Of a DNA stretch of 64,000 bases, positions 1 to 7,995 are shown piece after piece. Location: assembly GCA_021647405.1 (NCBI GenBank), contig JAKIUU010000008.1, positions 17,594-81,593 on the forward strand. The letters are read 5' to 3'. Under the pieces are notes generated by a model, which did no database searches, had not been told where the DNA came from, and saw nothing but the letters and a program-made list of their open reading frames with translations. Both the position numbers and the translations under genes were made by a program. How positions within the stretch are numbered: the stretch's first letter is position 1; the number at the start of each line of letters is the position of its first letter. Source of the DNA: Flavobacteriaceae bacterium (GTDB lineage: Bacteria > Bacteroidota > Bacteroidia > Flavobacteriales > Flavobacteriaceae).

Positions 1-1
1 G

Positions 2-1306
2 ACCAAGTACAATAAATTTATGCCCATCCCAATTAAATTTGGCACCAAAGAAGAAAGCAAAACAATTGGCGAAGGCAAAGATGCCAAAGAAGAAAAAATT
101 ACAGTTGATAATATTATTAACAATCCAAATCCAGCTTGGACAAAAAAACCAGCCGATTTAGAAGCCGATGATTATAAAAAATTCTACCATGAATTGTATC
201 CAATGCAATTCGAAGAGCCTTTATTTAACATCCATCTAAATGTAGATTATCCGTTTAATTTAACAGGTATTTTGTATTTCCCAAAATTGTCTAACAATTT
301 AGATATTCAAAAAGACCGCATACAATTATATCAAAATCAAGTATTTGTAACTGATAATGTTGAAGGCATTGTACCCGATTTTTTACAAATGTTACGCGGG
401 GTTATTGACTCACCAGACATTCCGTTAAACGTATCGCGTTCTTACTTACAGGCCGATGGCGCCGTTAAGAAAATTGCAGGTTATATTACTAAAAAAGTAG
501 CCGACAAGTTTGCATCGCTTCACAAAAATAACCGTGAAGATTTTGAAGCCAAATGGAATGACATTAAAGTGATTATAGAATATGGTATGTTGTCTGAACC
601 TAAGTTTTATGACAAGGCTAAGAAATTTGCCTTGTATCCTACAGTAACCGATAAGTATTTCACATTTGATGAATTAAAAGATAAAATTAAAGACCAACAA
701 ACCGATAAAGATGGCAATACAATTGTGTTGTACGCATCCGATAAGGATAAGCAACACAGCTATATTGAAGCCGCTAAAACAAAAGGTTATGAAGTTTTGT
801 TGTTAGATTCGCCAATAGTGTCACATCTAATTCAGAAGCTCGAAACCGAAAACGAAAAGACAAAATTTGCCAGAGTAGATGCCGACCATATTGATAATTT
901 AATCAATAAAGAAGAGACAAAAATCTCTAAATTATCTGACGCAGAAAAAGAAAAATTGAAAACCATTGTTGAAGGTATTGTGCCAAAAGAAACTTATACA
1001 GTTCAATTAGAATCTTTAGACAGCACTTCCAATCCGTTTATCATTACGCAACCCGAATTTATGCGCCGTATGAAAGAAATGAGTGCAACTGGCGGTGGTG
1101 GTATGATGGGTATGGGCAATATGCCAGAAATGTACAATTTGGTGGTAAATACCAATAACGATTTGATGGGCAAGATTCTTAAAGCCAAAGGCAATAAAGA
1201 TAAATATGTTAACCAGGCTTTAGATTTGGCAAAATTATCGCAGAATTTGTTGCAAGGCGAAGCCTTAACTAATTTTATAAAACGCAGCTTTGAGCTGATG
1301 AAATAA
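2..1306 (+). CDS. htpG: Hsp90-family molecular chaperone HtpG, 3' part (5' end outside window)
   Basis: Cytosolic ATP-dependent Hsp90 chaperone. The frame is open to the left edge (it reads Y-N-K-F before the first Met), so the ATP-binding N-terminal domain lies outside the window. What remains is the middle domain and C-terminal dimerisation domain, about 434 codons of a protein usually near 620 residues. Recognisable Hsp90 middle-domain text includes KFMPIPIKFG at the start, YPMQFEEPLFNIHLNVDYPFNLTG-like sequence near residue 60, and the R-I-Q-L-Y-Q-N-Q-V-F-V-T-D stretch with D-S-P-D-I-P-L-N-V-S-R near residue 135. A glycine/methionine-rich patch near residue 355 is typical of Bacteroidota HtpG. 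Identification is secure. Confidence 0.95.
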   Translation, partial: TKYNKFMPIPIKFGTKEESKTIGEGKDAKEEKITVDNIINNPNPAWTKKPADLEADDYKKFYHELYPMQFEEPLFNIHLNVDYPFNLTGILYFPKLSNNLDIQKDRIQLYQNQVFVTDNVEGIVPDFLQMLRGVIDSPDIPLNVSRSYLQADGAVKKIAGYITKKVADKFASLHKNNREDFEAKWNDIKVIIEYGMLSEPKFYDKAKKFALYPTVTDKYFTFDELKDKIKDQQTDKDGNTIVLYASDKDKQHSYIEAAKTKGYEVLLLDSPIVSHLIQKLETENEKTKFARVDADHIDNLINKEETKISKLSDAEKEKLKTIVEGIVPKETYTVQLESLDSTSNPFIITQPEFMRRMKEMSATGGGGMMGMGNMPEMYNLVVNTNNDLMGKILKAKGNKDKYVNQALDLAKLSQNLLQGEALTNFIKRSFELMK

Positions 1307-1320
1307 ATAACAAAACGTCA

Positions 1321-1372
1321 CTTCGAGTGTCCTGAACAAGGTTCAGGATGTATCGAGAAGTCGTCTTTTTTT
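1321..1372 (+). terminator. Probable terminator after htpG, built from a palindromic repeat
   Basis: Inner stem CCTGAAC (1331-1337) pairs with GTTCAGG (1341-1347). The outer arms CTTCGA and TCGAGAAG also pair imperfectly. A T-run follows at 1364-1372. It sits 15 nt after the htpG stop. Confidence 0.6.
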
Positions 1373-1422
1373 AAAATCAAACCCTTATCGGATGTTAATC
1401 TGGCAGTTTTTTTTTATTAATT

Positions 1423-1450
1423 GTCACCCTGAGCGCAGTCGAAGGGTCTC
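1423..1450. repeat. Dispersed short palindromic repeat, CACCCTGAGCG-type
   Basis: GTCACCCTGAGCGCAGTCGA followed by AGGGTCTC; ACCCT and AGGGT form a stem. Related copies lie at 23862-23899, 23959-23982 and 29027-29050, all near gene ends. Confidence 0.6.
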
Positions 1451-1530
1451 AATCAATAAAGTTATCACTTTGTCCCTTTGTAAGACATCCTTTTCATTTG
1501 GTTTTTAGACGTTTGTATTTTCTTTTTTAC

Positions 1531-1538
1531 TACATTTG
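1531..1538 (+). promoter_or_regulatory. -7 promoter box (TACATTTG) for the CDGSH gene
   Basis: Matches the Bacteroidota consensus TAnnTTTG and lies 19 nt before the ATG at 1558. A TTG at 1513-1515 may act as the upstream element, though the spacing of 15 nt is short. Confidence 0.45.
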
Positions 1539-1557
1539 AAGAACTAAATTAAATATA

Positions 1558-1794
1558 ATGGAATTACCCAAACGTGCTGGAGACAGCCCCGTAAAAGTAG
1601 AATTAGAAAAAGACCGTAGATACGCTTGGTGTACCTGTGGTTTATCAGACAAACAACCCTTGTGCGATGGCGCTCATAAAGGAACCGATATGCGCCCGCA
1701 GGTTTTTACAGCCGCTGATTCTAAAGATTATAACTTATGTAATTGCAAACAAACCAAAAACGCCCCCTATTGCGATGGGTCGCATAAAAGATAA
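1558..1794 (+). CDS. Tandem CDGSH iron-sulfur domain protein
   Basis: A 78-residue protein made of two CDGSH zinc-finger-like motifs, each expected to bind a redox-active [2Fe-2S] cluster through three Cys and one His. The ligands are C25, C27, C36 and H40 in the first motif and C61, C63, C72 and H76 in the second. Each motif follows the family pattern C-x-C-x2-[ST]-x3-P-x-C-D-G-x-H. Double-CDGSH proteins of this size are bacterial relatives of mitoNEET class proteins; their exact partner is unknown. No signal peptide or membrane segment is seen, so it should be cytosolic. It is monocistronic, with its own promoter. Confidence 0.9.
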   Translation: MELPKRAGDSPVKVELEKDRRYAWCTCGLSDKQPLCDGAHKGTDMRPQVFTAADSKDYNLCNCKQTKNAPYCDGSHKR

Positions 1795-2003
1795 AAATTA
1801 ATAAGCGCTTAAAGTAGTTAGACTTGTTTTAAGTGATTTCTAATTATTATTATTATTGCTCATTGTGGCAGGAAGACCGAAGTTGGGAATGAGAAGGCGA
1901 CGGTTATAACTTCGTGCTTTGAATTCTCCAAGCTTCAGCCCATAAATTATATAATAAGTAAGGTTTAAATCTGGTAAACTCAGTTTAATCAAATGAAAAA
2001 TTT

Positions 2004-2405
2004 ATGTCACAACAAAAAGTCTTAGCAGCATCGGGTGTTATCTTAAAGGATAAAAAAATATTACTTATAAAACGCTCAAATTACACCAAAATATTTCCAG
2101 CTTGTTGGGCCTGTCCGGGAGGCAGGGCTGAGTTGGGCGAAACGGCTAAACAAAATGTTATTCGCGAGGTAAAAGAAGAAGTCAATCTAGACTTTAAACC
2201 TACAGAAATTTTAACAACAGCCACTTGGCAAAACAGATTTTTATACCGTTTTTTAGGCACGTGGTCTGGCCATATAAAATTGCAAGAAGAAGAGGTAACC
2301 GATTTTGATTGGTTTACTTTTGATGCGGCTCAAAAACTAGAACTGGCCTTTGACTATCCTAAAGTTCTGGAATTGTTGCGGGATAGAGATTTACTTAATA
2401 AATAA
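2004..2405 (+). CDS. Nudix hydrolase
   Basis: A 133-residue Nudix-fold pyrophosphohydrolase, a family that cleaves nucleoside diphosphates linked to another moiety (for example oxidised dNTPs). The Nudix box runs from G40 to about V60 and fits G-x5-E-x7-R-E-V-x-E-E, with E46, R54, E55, E58 and E59. The motif supplies the metal-binding glutamates. Substrate cannot be read from the sequence; the length and a conserved W-A-C-P-G-G entry resemble MutT-like members. The 3' end overlaps the end of convergent purM by 11 bp. Confidence 0.88.
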   Translation: MSQQKVLAASGVILKDKKILLIKRSNYTKIFPACWACPGGRAELGETAKQNVIREVKEEVNLDFKPTEILTTATWQNRFLYRFLGTWSGHIKLQEEEVTDFDWFTFDAAQKLELAFDYPKVLELLRDRDLLNK

Positions 2406-3564
2406 AAGTTCCAAACGCGCTTTTAATCGTTAATTTTTTAGAAGATGCCGTTTCAACACGGCCCACAATTTGTGCGGCTACATCAAAGGATTTGGAAATG
2501 GCAATCAAATCTTGTGCTGTATTTTCGGGTACATATAGTTCCATACGGTGCCCCATATTAAAGACTTGGTACATCTCTTTCCAATCAGTATTACTTTGTT
2601 CTTGAATCAATTTAAAAAGTGGTGGTAAATCGAATAAGTTGTCTTTTATAATGTGAAGATTCTCTATAAAATGAAGAATTTTTGTTTGTGCTCCACCACT
2701 ACAATGCACCATTCCGTGGATGTTATCGCGGTGCTTTTCTAACATTTTTTTAATTATGGGCGCATAAGTCCGCGTAGGCGAGAGCACTAATTTACCTGCG
2801 TCTATGGGTGATCCTTCTACAGTATCAGTCAATTTTGCGTTGCCAGAATAGACCAAATCATTTGGAATAGCGGCATCAAAACTTTCGGGATATTTAGCAG
2901 CTAAATATTTGGCAAAGACATCGTGTCGTGCCGAAGTAAGGCCATTGCTACCCATACCGCCGTTATAGGTGGTTTCGTAAGTGGCTTGTCCACTTGACGC
3001 CAAGCCCACAATAACATCGCCTGCCTTTATGTTGGCATTGTTTATCACTTTACTGCGTTTTAGACGTGCCGTTACGGTAGAATCGACTATAATAGTGCGT
3101 ACCAAATCGCCCACATCGGCGGTTTCGCCACCTGTAGAATGAATTGTAACGCCGTGTTCTTTAAGGTTTTTTAAGAGCGCTTCTGTGCCATTTATAATGG
3201 CCGAAATAACGCTACCCGGAATCAAATTTTTGTTGCGTCCAATGGTAGAAGACAATAGGATATTGTCTGTAGCACCCACGCAAATTAGATCGTCTATATT
3301 CATAATAAGGGCATCTTGTGCAATGCCTTTCCACACCGAAATATCGCCCGTTTCTTTCCAGTACATATAAGCTAAAGCCGATTTTGTACCCGCGCCATCG
3401 GCGTGCATTACGAGGCAGTATGCGGCATCTTGTGTTAAATAGTCGGGCACAATTTTACAAAAGGCTTTAGGAAACAGCCCTTTATCAATGTTTTTGATGG
3501 CCTGATGGACATCTTCTTTAGAAGCCGAAACCCCTCTTAAATTATAACGATTTTGTTGCGCCAT
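2395..3564 (-). CDS. purM: Phosphoribosylformylglycinamidine cyclo-ligase (AIR synthetase)
   Basis: Fifth step of purine synthesis: ATP-dependent closure of formylglycinamidine ribonucleotide to aminoimidazole ribonucleotide. The 389-residue protein has the PurM hallmarks. D-G-A-G-T-K-S-A-L-A lies near residue 57, followed by W-K-G-I-A-Q-D-A-L-I-M-N-I-D-D with the metal-binding acidic cluster, a G-G-E-T-A-D motif near residue 145, and a C-S-G-G-A-Q-T-K-I segment near residue 290. The length exceeds the roughly 345 residues of proteobacterial PurM and matches the longer Bacteroidota form. Transcribed convergently with the Nudix gene, with stops overlapping by 11 bp. Confidence 0.93.
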   Translation of the reverse strand: MAQQNRYNLRGVSASKEDVHQAIKNIDKGLFPKAFCKIVPDYLTQDAAYCLVMHADGAGTKSALAYMYWKETGDISVWKGIAQDALIMNIDDLICVGATDNILLSSTIGRNKNLIPGSVISAIINGTEALLKNLKEHGVTIHSTGGETADVGDLVRTIIVDSTVTARLKRSKVINNANIKAGDVIVGLASSGQATYETTYNGGMGSNGLTSARHDVFAKYLAAKYPESFDAAIPNDLVYSGNAKLTDTVEGSPIDAGKLVLSPTRTYAPIIKKMLEKHRDNIHGMVHCSGGAQTKILHFIENLHIIKDNLFDLPPLFKLIQEQSNTDWKEMYQVFNMGHRMELYVPENTAQDLIAISKSFDVAAQIVGRVETASSKKLTIKSAFGTFIY

Positions 3565-3586
3565 GCTTTTTAGTAGTGTTTAGCCA

Positions 3587-3594
3587 CAAAGGTA
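3587..3594 (-). promoter_or_regulatory. -7 promoter box (TACCTTTG) for purM
   Basis: Plus strand reads CAAAGGTA; on the minus strand this is TAnnTTTG, 22 nt upstream of the purM ATG. No clear TTG upstream element was found. Confidence 0.45.
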
Positions 3595-3675
3595 AAAATT
3601 TGTTTGGGATAATGGGGAAGTGTTTATAAGGTTAATTTTTTACCAAATTACAGATTTTAAATGCGCAAAATCTGG

Positions 3676-4257
3676 TTAGGGTTTATTAATTTTTCTTATA
3701 TTCAGTATTCCAATGCTATAACTTCCTTTTAAAGACACATAGTAGTTTCTAAATTTTCGATACGCATTAGAATTAATATTTGAATTCCTTAAGATTTTGC
3801 TATATTCAAAACTTAAATCAAAGCGGTCAAAAATTGAAATTCCTATTATAGGTCTAATACCTATATTTAAATTTTTATCCGTAAAGAAAACAGTATAAAG
3901 GCCAATTCCTATTCCGGCGTAAGGGCGAATCTTATTTTTACTGAAGTAATAATTTAGAGTAGGAGATAAAGATAAAACTTCGGATGTACTAATATTATCT
4001 GTTGATGCCCAATCTTGAAGCATGGCGTATTCAAAATTTAGTCCGAGTGATAAATTCTCATTGCAGAACCATTTGGGATACAGATGCAATCCGACTCCTG
4101 AATTAACTTCATTAAATTTTGATAAATCCTTATTAAAATATCTTTCGGGAAGATTCCATTGGAGTCCAAAATTCAATTTTAAATTTTTTTTGTCTTGTCC
4201 CCAAGAATTTGTTGTAAGAATAAAAAATACAATGACTGCTGATAATATTTTTTTCAT
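3676..4257 (-). CDS. Outer-membrane beta-barrel family protein (uncharacterised)
   Basis: A 193-residue protein with a clear signal peptide (MKK start, hydrophobic core to about residue 19, cleavage expected before Q-D-K-K). The mature part shows alternating hydrophobic/aromatic strands with repeated Y-x-F and G-x-G-I-G-L-Y patterns, as in small 8-stranded outer-membrane barrels of Bacteroidota. No specific function is recognisable. It lies downstream of norF on the same strand, with 197 nt and its own possible promoter between, so it is probably not part of the denitrification unit. Confidence 0.7.
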   Translation of the reverse strand: MKKILSAVIVFFILTTNSWGQDKKNLKLNFGLQWNLPERYFNKDLSKFNEVNSGVGLHLYPKWFCNENLSLGLNFEYAMLQDWASTDNISTSEVLSLSPTLNYYFSKNKIRPYAGIGIGLYTVFFTDKNLNIGIRPIIGISIFDRFDLSFEYSKILRNSNINSNAYRKFRNYYVSLKGSYSIGILNIRKINKP

Positions 4258-4346
4258 AATAAATTCTAGTGGTTTGATATTGGTTTATTCAACTTATTAT
4301 GAGTCATAGTTTTAAAAATATTTTTATTTGATTTTTATCGATTTAT

Positions 4347-4354
4347 CAAAAATA
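4347..4354 (-). promoter_or_regulatory. -7 promoter box (TATTTTTG) for the small outer-membrane protein
   Basis: Plus strand CAAAAATA, minus strand TAnnTTTG, 89 nt before the start at 4257. The region is very AT-rich, so chance matches are likely. Confidence 0.3.
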
Positions 4355-4409
4355 CAAAACCTATATAAAATCAGAGTTAAATTTATCTTATGATTTGAAA
4401 ACTGTACAC

Positions 4410-4424
4410 CTTAGCAAAGCTAAG
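4410..4424 (-). other. Short perfect hairpin downstream of norF
   Basis: CTTAGC-AAA-GCTAAG, a 6-bp stem with a 3-nt loop, 31 nt after the norF stop on the minus strand. There is no T-run, so it may only slow transcription or block 3' decay at the end of the nor accessory genes. Confidence 0.35.
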
Positions 4425-4454
4425 TCTCGTTAAGCCGTTTTAAAAGTAAAAAGG

Positions 4455-4697
4455 TTAAATAACAATCCCCACTATCCCTACAAACACAATAAGAAATCCG
4501 ATAAGGGCAATCTGCCAAAAAATATGGGCTTTTTTTAGTGCCATAAAGTTAAAAGCTACCAATAAAAATTTAACAGCCGATAAACCTAAAATTAATAAGG
4601 TACCTATTTTTAAAGTTGTAATACCCGAAATTAGTGCGGTGGATAAGGTGAGTAAAATAAGGGCGCCTAAAGTGTAAATATTATTTTTTTTCATCAT
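4455..4697 (-). CDS. norF: NorF-like / cytochrome c oxidase subunit IV-type small membrane protein
   Basis: An 80-residue, three-helix membrane protein of the prokaryotic cytochrome oxidase subunit IV type. I start it at the Met-Met-Lys-Lys at 4697 rather than at the longer open frame, because the extension is basic, Cys-rich and overlaps norE. With this start the norE stop and the norF start share TGATG, a typical coupled junction. In denitrifiers NorE and NorF are accessory membrane proteins needed for full NO reductase activity. Here they are the last two genes of the cluster, which supports the name. Confidence 0.75.
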   Translation of the reverse strand: MMKKNNIYTLGALILLTLSTALISGITTLKIGTLLILGLSAVKFLLVAFNFMALKKAHIFWQIALIGFLIVFVGIVGIVI

Positions 4698-5272
4698 CAA
4701 AAAATTAAATAAAGGACAGGGAATAACAACAACCAAATTAAATCGCACATATGCCAAAAGGCAGCGCTGGCCTCTACATCTTCTAAAAGGGCAGTGTCTT
4801 TTTTGAGACTGCGGTGCATAAAGAGTAAGATAACCAAGCCTACGATAACATGAATAACGTGAAAGCCAGTGAGGAGCCAATAAAAATTAAAAAAAGTGTC
4901 ATAGCCCAATACAAAACCAAGGGCTATTTTTCGGTTGTATTCAATAGTTTTTAAAAGCAAAAATAAGATGCCGCCCAACATTGTTAATTTTAAATAAAAA
5001 GAGGATTTTTTAAAGTCTTTCAATTTAAATTGATGAACCGCAGTGGCCATAAAAAAGCCACTCGTTAACAGAAATACTGTGTTTATTGCGCCATAAGTGG
5101 TGTTGAGATGTGTGCTAGATGTGTGAAACAGCACAGGATTTTCTTTGCTAGATACCGCCAAAACAATAAGGGCAATACCAAAGGTTATGAGTTCAAGAAA
5201 TATGATAATCCACATTAAAATACCTCCTGGGGGATAATAAATGTTTTTGTGATTTATTTTAGTTGTATTCAT
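4697..5272 (-). CDS. norE: NorE-like cytochrome c oxidase subunit III family protein
   Basis: A 191-residue, five-helix inner-membrane protein of the heme-copper oxidase subunit III family. Typical elements are the Y-P-P-G-G-I-L-M-W entry to helix 1, a central acidic residue in L-L-K-T-I-E-Y, and G-F-H-V-I-H-V-I-V-G near residue 137, plus a C-terminal F-W-H-M-C-D-L-I-W segment. Such proteins occur both in oxidases and as NorE next to nitric oxide reductase. No oxidase subunit I is nearby, and norD ends one base upstream, so I assign NorE. It is not catalytic and probably helps NOR assembly or stability. Confidence 0.82.
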   Translation of the reverse strand: MNTTKINHKNIYYPPGGILMWIIIFLELITFGIALIVLAVSSKENPVLFHTSSTHLNTTYGAINTVFLLTSGFFMATAVHQFKLKDFKKSSFYLKLTMLGGILFLLLKTIEYNRKIALGFVLGYDTFFNFYWLLTGFHVIHVIVGLVILLFMHRSLKKDTALLEDVEASAAFWHMCDLIWLLLFPVLYLIF

Positions 5273-5273
5273 T

Positions 5274-7040
5274 TTAACCTTGGTGTTTTATTTTGTCATA
5301 TAAATTAACCAAAGAGGTTAATAATTCTACGGGTGTGGTTAGAATCTGGTAGTGGCTTTTTCCAAACATCTGTGGCAAATAGTATTTGGCTTGGGCTTCA
5401 ATGGCGAGGGCATAAGAATTTATATTGCGTTCGTTTAATTCGCGTAAAGCTTGTTTTACGTCGTTGATACCGTATTTTCCTTCGTATTTGTCATAATCAT
5501 TTGGTTTGCCGTCTGATATTAAAATAACCCATTTATTTTTGGTATTGCGCTTGTCTAAAAGCGCACCCGAATGGCGTAAAGCTGCACCAATTCTGGTATA
5601 CCCTTCGGGTTCAATAGTGCCCACTTTGTATTTGGCTTTATTCCATTCTTCGTCAAATTTTTTGATGGATACATAGGTGGCATAATTTCTGGTTTTTGAA
5701 AAGAAGCAGTCTATAGAAAAGTCAACATTAAATTCATCTAAAATTTCACCAAACAGGATAGAGACCTGTTTTTCTACATCAATTACCCTGTTATTTGCGG
5801 CGTAAGCATCGCTAGATAAGCTGATATCTAGCAACATTAAAATAGAAATGTCTTTCTCTTTTTTACGTTTTGATAAGTAGATATTTTCTGAGGGTGTGTG
5901 ACCTGAATGAACATCTACAAATAAATCGGTAAGTGCATCGATATCAAATTCGTCACCTTGCGATTGACGGCGCTGCTGTTTGTATTTGTTGTTGACATTG
6001 GTGAGCATTTTACGCAAGCCCATTAAAGTAGAAGCATTTTTTACCAATGTCTTTTTGTAATAGGCCACATTTGTTTCTGTAATTGTTTTAGGATATACTT
6101 TACAGAAACCCTCTTTATAGGCACGTTTTTTATAATCCCATTCGTCATAAGGAATGCAGAAATCATTTGTATCTATAGAGGCACTTTCAGATACCGTTGT
6201 ATTTTCTACAAAGTCTGCTTGATAAACAGAATGGACACTGTCATCTACACGTACGGTATATTTCATATTGAGCTCTTCAAGAGCCTTGCTGTGTTTGTCT
6301 AATTCGTCATCGCCATCAAAATCGCGCCAGCCCCCATCGTGTTCTTCGGCGGTGTCAACTTTCTCAAAATTATGTGTCATTACGTAATCTTCTTGCTGTT
6401 TTTTATCTACTTCAAGGGTGATAATTTCTTCAACAGGATTGGCTTTTAAAATGGTTTTAATTTCGCTTTCTATGGCTTTTTTAGCTTTGTCGTTAAAATT
6501 TTTCAACTTATTCTCTGAGTTTACTTCAGGTATGCTGCGCATCCATTTTCCGTAAAGGAAAGTGTAATCGGCAGGTTTTTTAGGAGTAGCTTTTGCTTTG
6601 AATAAGGTCTTGAAATTGGCGTGTATCTTTTTGGTAATGGGGAACTCTTCAAAAAGAATTTTTAGTACTTTTTCAGCCGATTTTAAAGCCTCATTTTGTG
6701 ATTCTACAAGGCTATTTTCTACAGTATTATGCCAATTTAAGTCCAGGTTTTTTTGAACTGATAGGTAGAGGATTCTAAAAAGATAAAAGGATAAATTTTC
6801 TTCATAAGTGTTGCAATCGGCAAAATGATGTGGTAAAAAGAAGTTGTTATTTTTATAACCCCCTTCACGTTCTGCTGTAAATATTTCGATAGGTTTGCCT
6901 GTAATGGCTCTTGCAAAAATGCTTAAACGCGGTTTTATATCGGCTAATTTTACAGTGCTTCCAATATTTTCAAGCGCCGTTTTTTTACGCCTTTTAAAGT
7001 AATTGGCAATTTTACCGTAAATATATTCGTCTAAGGCCAT
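5274..7040 (-). CDS. norD: NorD-like von Willebrand factor A domain protein
   Basis: A 588-residue cytoplasmic protein with a C-terminal VWA domain (about residues 395-585). The MIDAS motif is D-x-S-x-S at D405-S409, with a Thr in G-Y-T-R-I-G near residue 482 and the Asp of S-D-G-K-P-N-D near residue 510. The N-terminal 380 residues are charged and typical of NorD. NorD works with the AAA+ ATPase NorQ as a MoxR/VWA chaperone pair that inserts iron into the non-heme FeB site of NO reductase. Gene order norQ-norD-norE-norF supports this. Spacing to norQ is 53 nt and to norE 1 nt. Confidence 0.9.
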   Translation of the reverse strand: MALDEYIYGKIANYFKRRKKTALENIGSTVKLADIKPRLSIFARAITGKPIEIFTAEREGGYKNNNFFLPHHFADCNTYEENLSFYLFRILYLSVQKNLDLNWHNTVENSLVESQNEALKSAEKVLKILFEEFPITKKIHANFKTLFKAKATPKKPADYTFLYGKWMRSIPEVNSENKLKNFNDKAKKAIESEIKTILKANPVEEIITLEVDKKQQEDYVMTHNFEKVDTAEEHDGGWRDFDGDDELDKHSKALEELNMKYTVRVDDSVHSVYQADFVENTTVSESASIDTNDFCIPYDEWDYKKRAYKEGFCKVYPKTITETNVAYYKKTLVKNASTLMGLRKMLTNVNNKYKQQRRQSQGDEFDIDALTDLFVDVHSGHTPSENIYLSKRKKEKDISILMLLDISLSSDAYAANNRVIDVEKQVSILFGEILDEFNVDFSIDCFFSKTRNYATYVSIKKFDEEWNKAKYKVGTIEPEGYTRIGAALRHSGALLDKRNTKNKWVILISDGKPNDYDKYEGKYGINDVKQALRELNERNINSYALAIEAQAKYYLPQMFGKSHYQILTTPVELLTSLVNLYDKIKHQG

Positions 7041-7093
7041 TTTTTAGTGTTCAGTATTCAGTTGCAGTAGGCAGTACAATGCGTGCGGATTAC

Positions 7094-7891
7094 TTATATC
7101 ATCAAATCGCACAAGTCTTTTAAGGCCTCTATAATTTCTATATCGTCTGTTAAGGGTTCAACCACAGCCACGTGAACAGAGAGTCTTTTGGGTAAGCCAG
7201 AATGTATAAGTTTGGCGGCGTCAATGAGCAAACGTGTTGAGGCAGTTTCAGTCAAGCCGAGTTCGGTAAGATTGCGAATTTTATTACCAATATTCACCAA
7301 TTTTTTTGCTGTTGCTTTATCAATTTTGGTTTCGTTAATAAGAATTTCGGTTTCAATTTTTTCTTCTGGATAATTAAAAGAAAGGGCTACAAAACGTTGT
7401 TTTGTTGAAGGTTTTAACTCTTTAAATCCTTTTTGATAACCCGGATTAAAAGAGGCTACAAGAATAAAATCTTTATGAGCTTTTACTGTTTCGCCCAGTT
7501 TGTCAATATACAATTCGCGCCTGTGGTCTGTTAAAGAATGAATGGCCACAATAACATCAGGTCTGGCTTCGGCAATTTCATCGAGGTATATTATAGCCCC
7601 TTCTTTTACGGCTCTGGTAAGGGGGCCATCTAACCAAATAGTTTCTGTTCCTTTAATGATATACCGCCCTATTAAATCTGTAGATGATGTTTCTTCATGG
7701 CAGGCAATGGTAATTAAATTTTTACCGAGTTTGTTGGCCATAAACTCAATAAATCGTGATTTTCCTGTGCCTGTTGGCCCTTTTAATAAAAATGGAATTT
7801 TGTTTTGATAGGCCTGTTCAAAAACTTCAATTTCTTTGCCTATCTGATGATAATAGGGTATCGTATTCATTTTTTTAATTTGATTTTGCAT
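7094..7891 (-). CDS. norQ: NorQ/NirQ-type MoxR AAA+ ATPase
   Basis: A 265-residue MoxR-family AAA+ ATPase. Walker A is G-P-T-G-T-G-K-S at residues 38-45 and Walker B is I-I-Y-L-D-E ending at E105. Sensor and arginine-finger regions follow (S-F-N-P-G-Y near residue 150, S-T-K-Q-R-F near residue 163). The E-E-T-S-S-T-D-L-I-G-R-Y stretch is characteristic of NorQ/CbbQ proteins. It pairs with NorD to activate NO reductase. Met8 (4870-type alternative at 7870) is an equally good start, since no ribosome-binding site decides between them. Confidence 0.9.
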   Translation of the reverse strand: MQNQIKKMNTIPYYHQIGKEIEVFEQAYQNKIPFLLKGPTGTGKSRFIEFMANKLGKNLITIACHEETSSTDLIGRYIIKGTETIWLDGPLTRAVKEGAIIYLDEIAEARPDVIVAIHSLTDHRRELYIDKLGETVKAHKDFILVASFNPGYQKGFKELKPSTKQRFVALSFNYPEEKIETEILINETKIDKATAKKLVNIGNKIRNLTELGLTETASTRLLIDAAKLIHSGLPKRLSVHVAVVEPLTDDIEIIEALKDLCDLMI

Positions 7892-7902
7892 TTATAAGAA
7901 AT

Positions 7903-7969
7903 GCCAGCATTAAAATAGTATCTCACAAAAATAGGTGTTATTGTTAAGCTTACAAATTTTAACGCTGGC
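7903..7969 (-). other. Long-loop inverted repeat and possible promoter upstream of norQ
   Basis: GCCAGCATTAAAAT (7903-7916) pairs with ATTTTAACGCTGGC (7956-7969) with one G-T wobble, enclosing 39 nt. The loop carries CAAAAATA (7926-7933), which is a minus-strand TAnnTTTG box 35 nt before norQ. It could be an attenuating structure between the porin gene and norQ or a regulated promoter; there is no Crp/Fnr dyad here. Confidence 0.45.
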
Positions 7970-7995
7970 TATTAAAATAATCTAAACGCTGCGCA

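Noticed and set aside
4698..4880. Upstream extension of the norF frame by 61 residues
   Set aside because: It overlaps norE on the same strand, is Cys/Arg-rich and unlike the membrane family; the Met at 4697 gives a standard TGATG junction.
7957..7968. Possible Crp/Fnr dyad at the 36.5-nt position before norQ
   Set aside because: The sequence there is the right arm of the long-loop repeat and is not itself a dyad.
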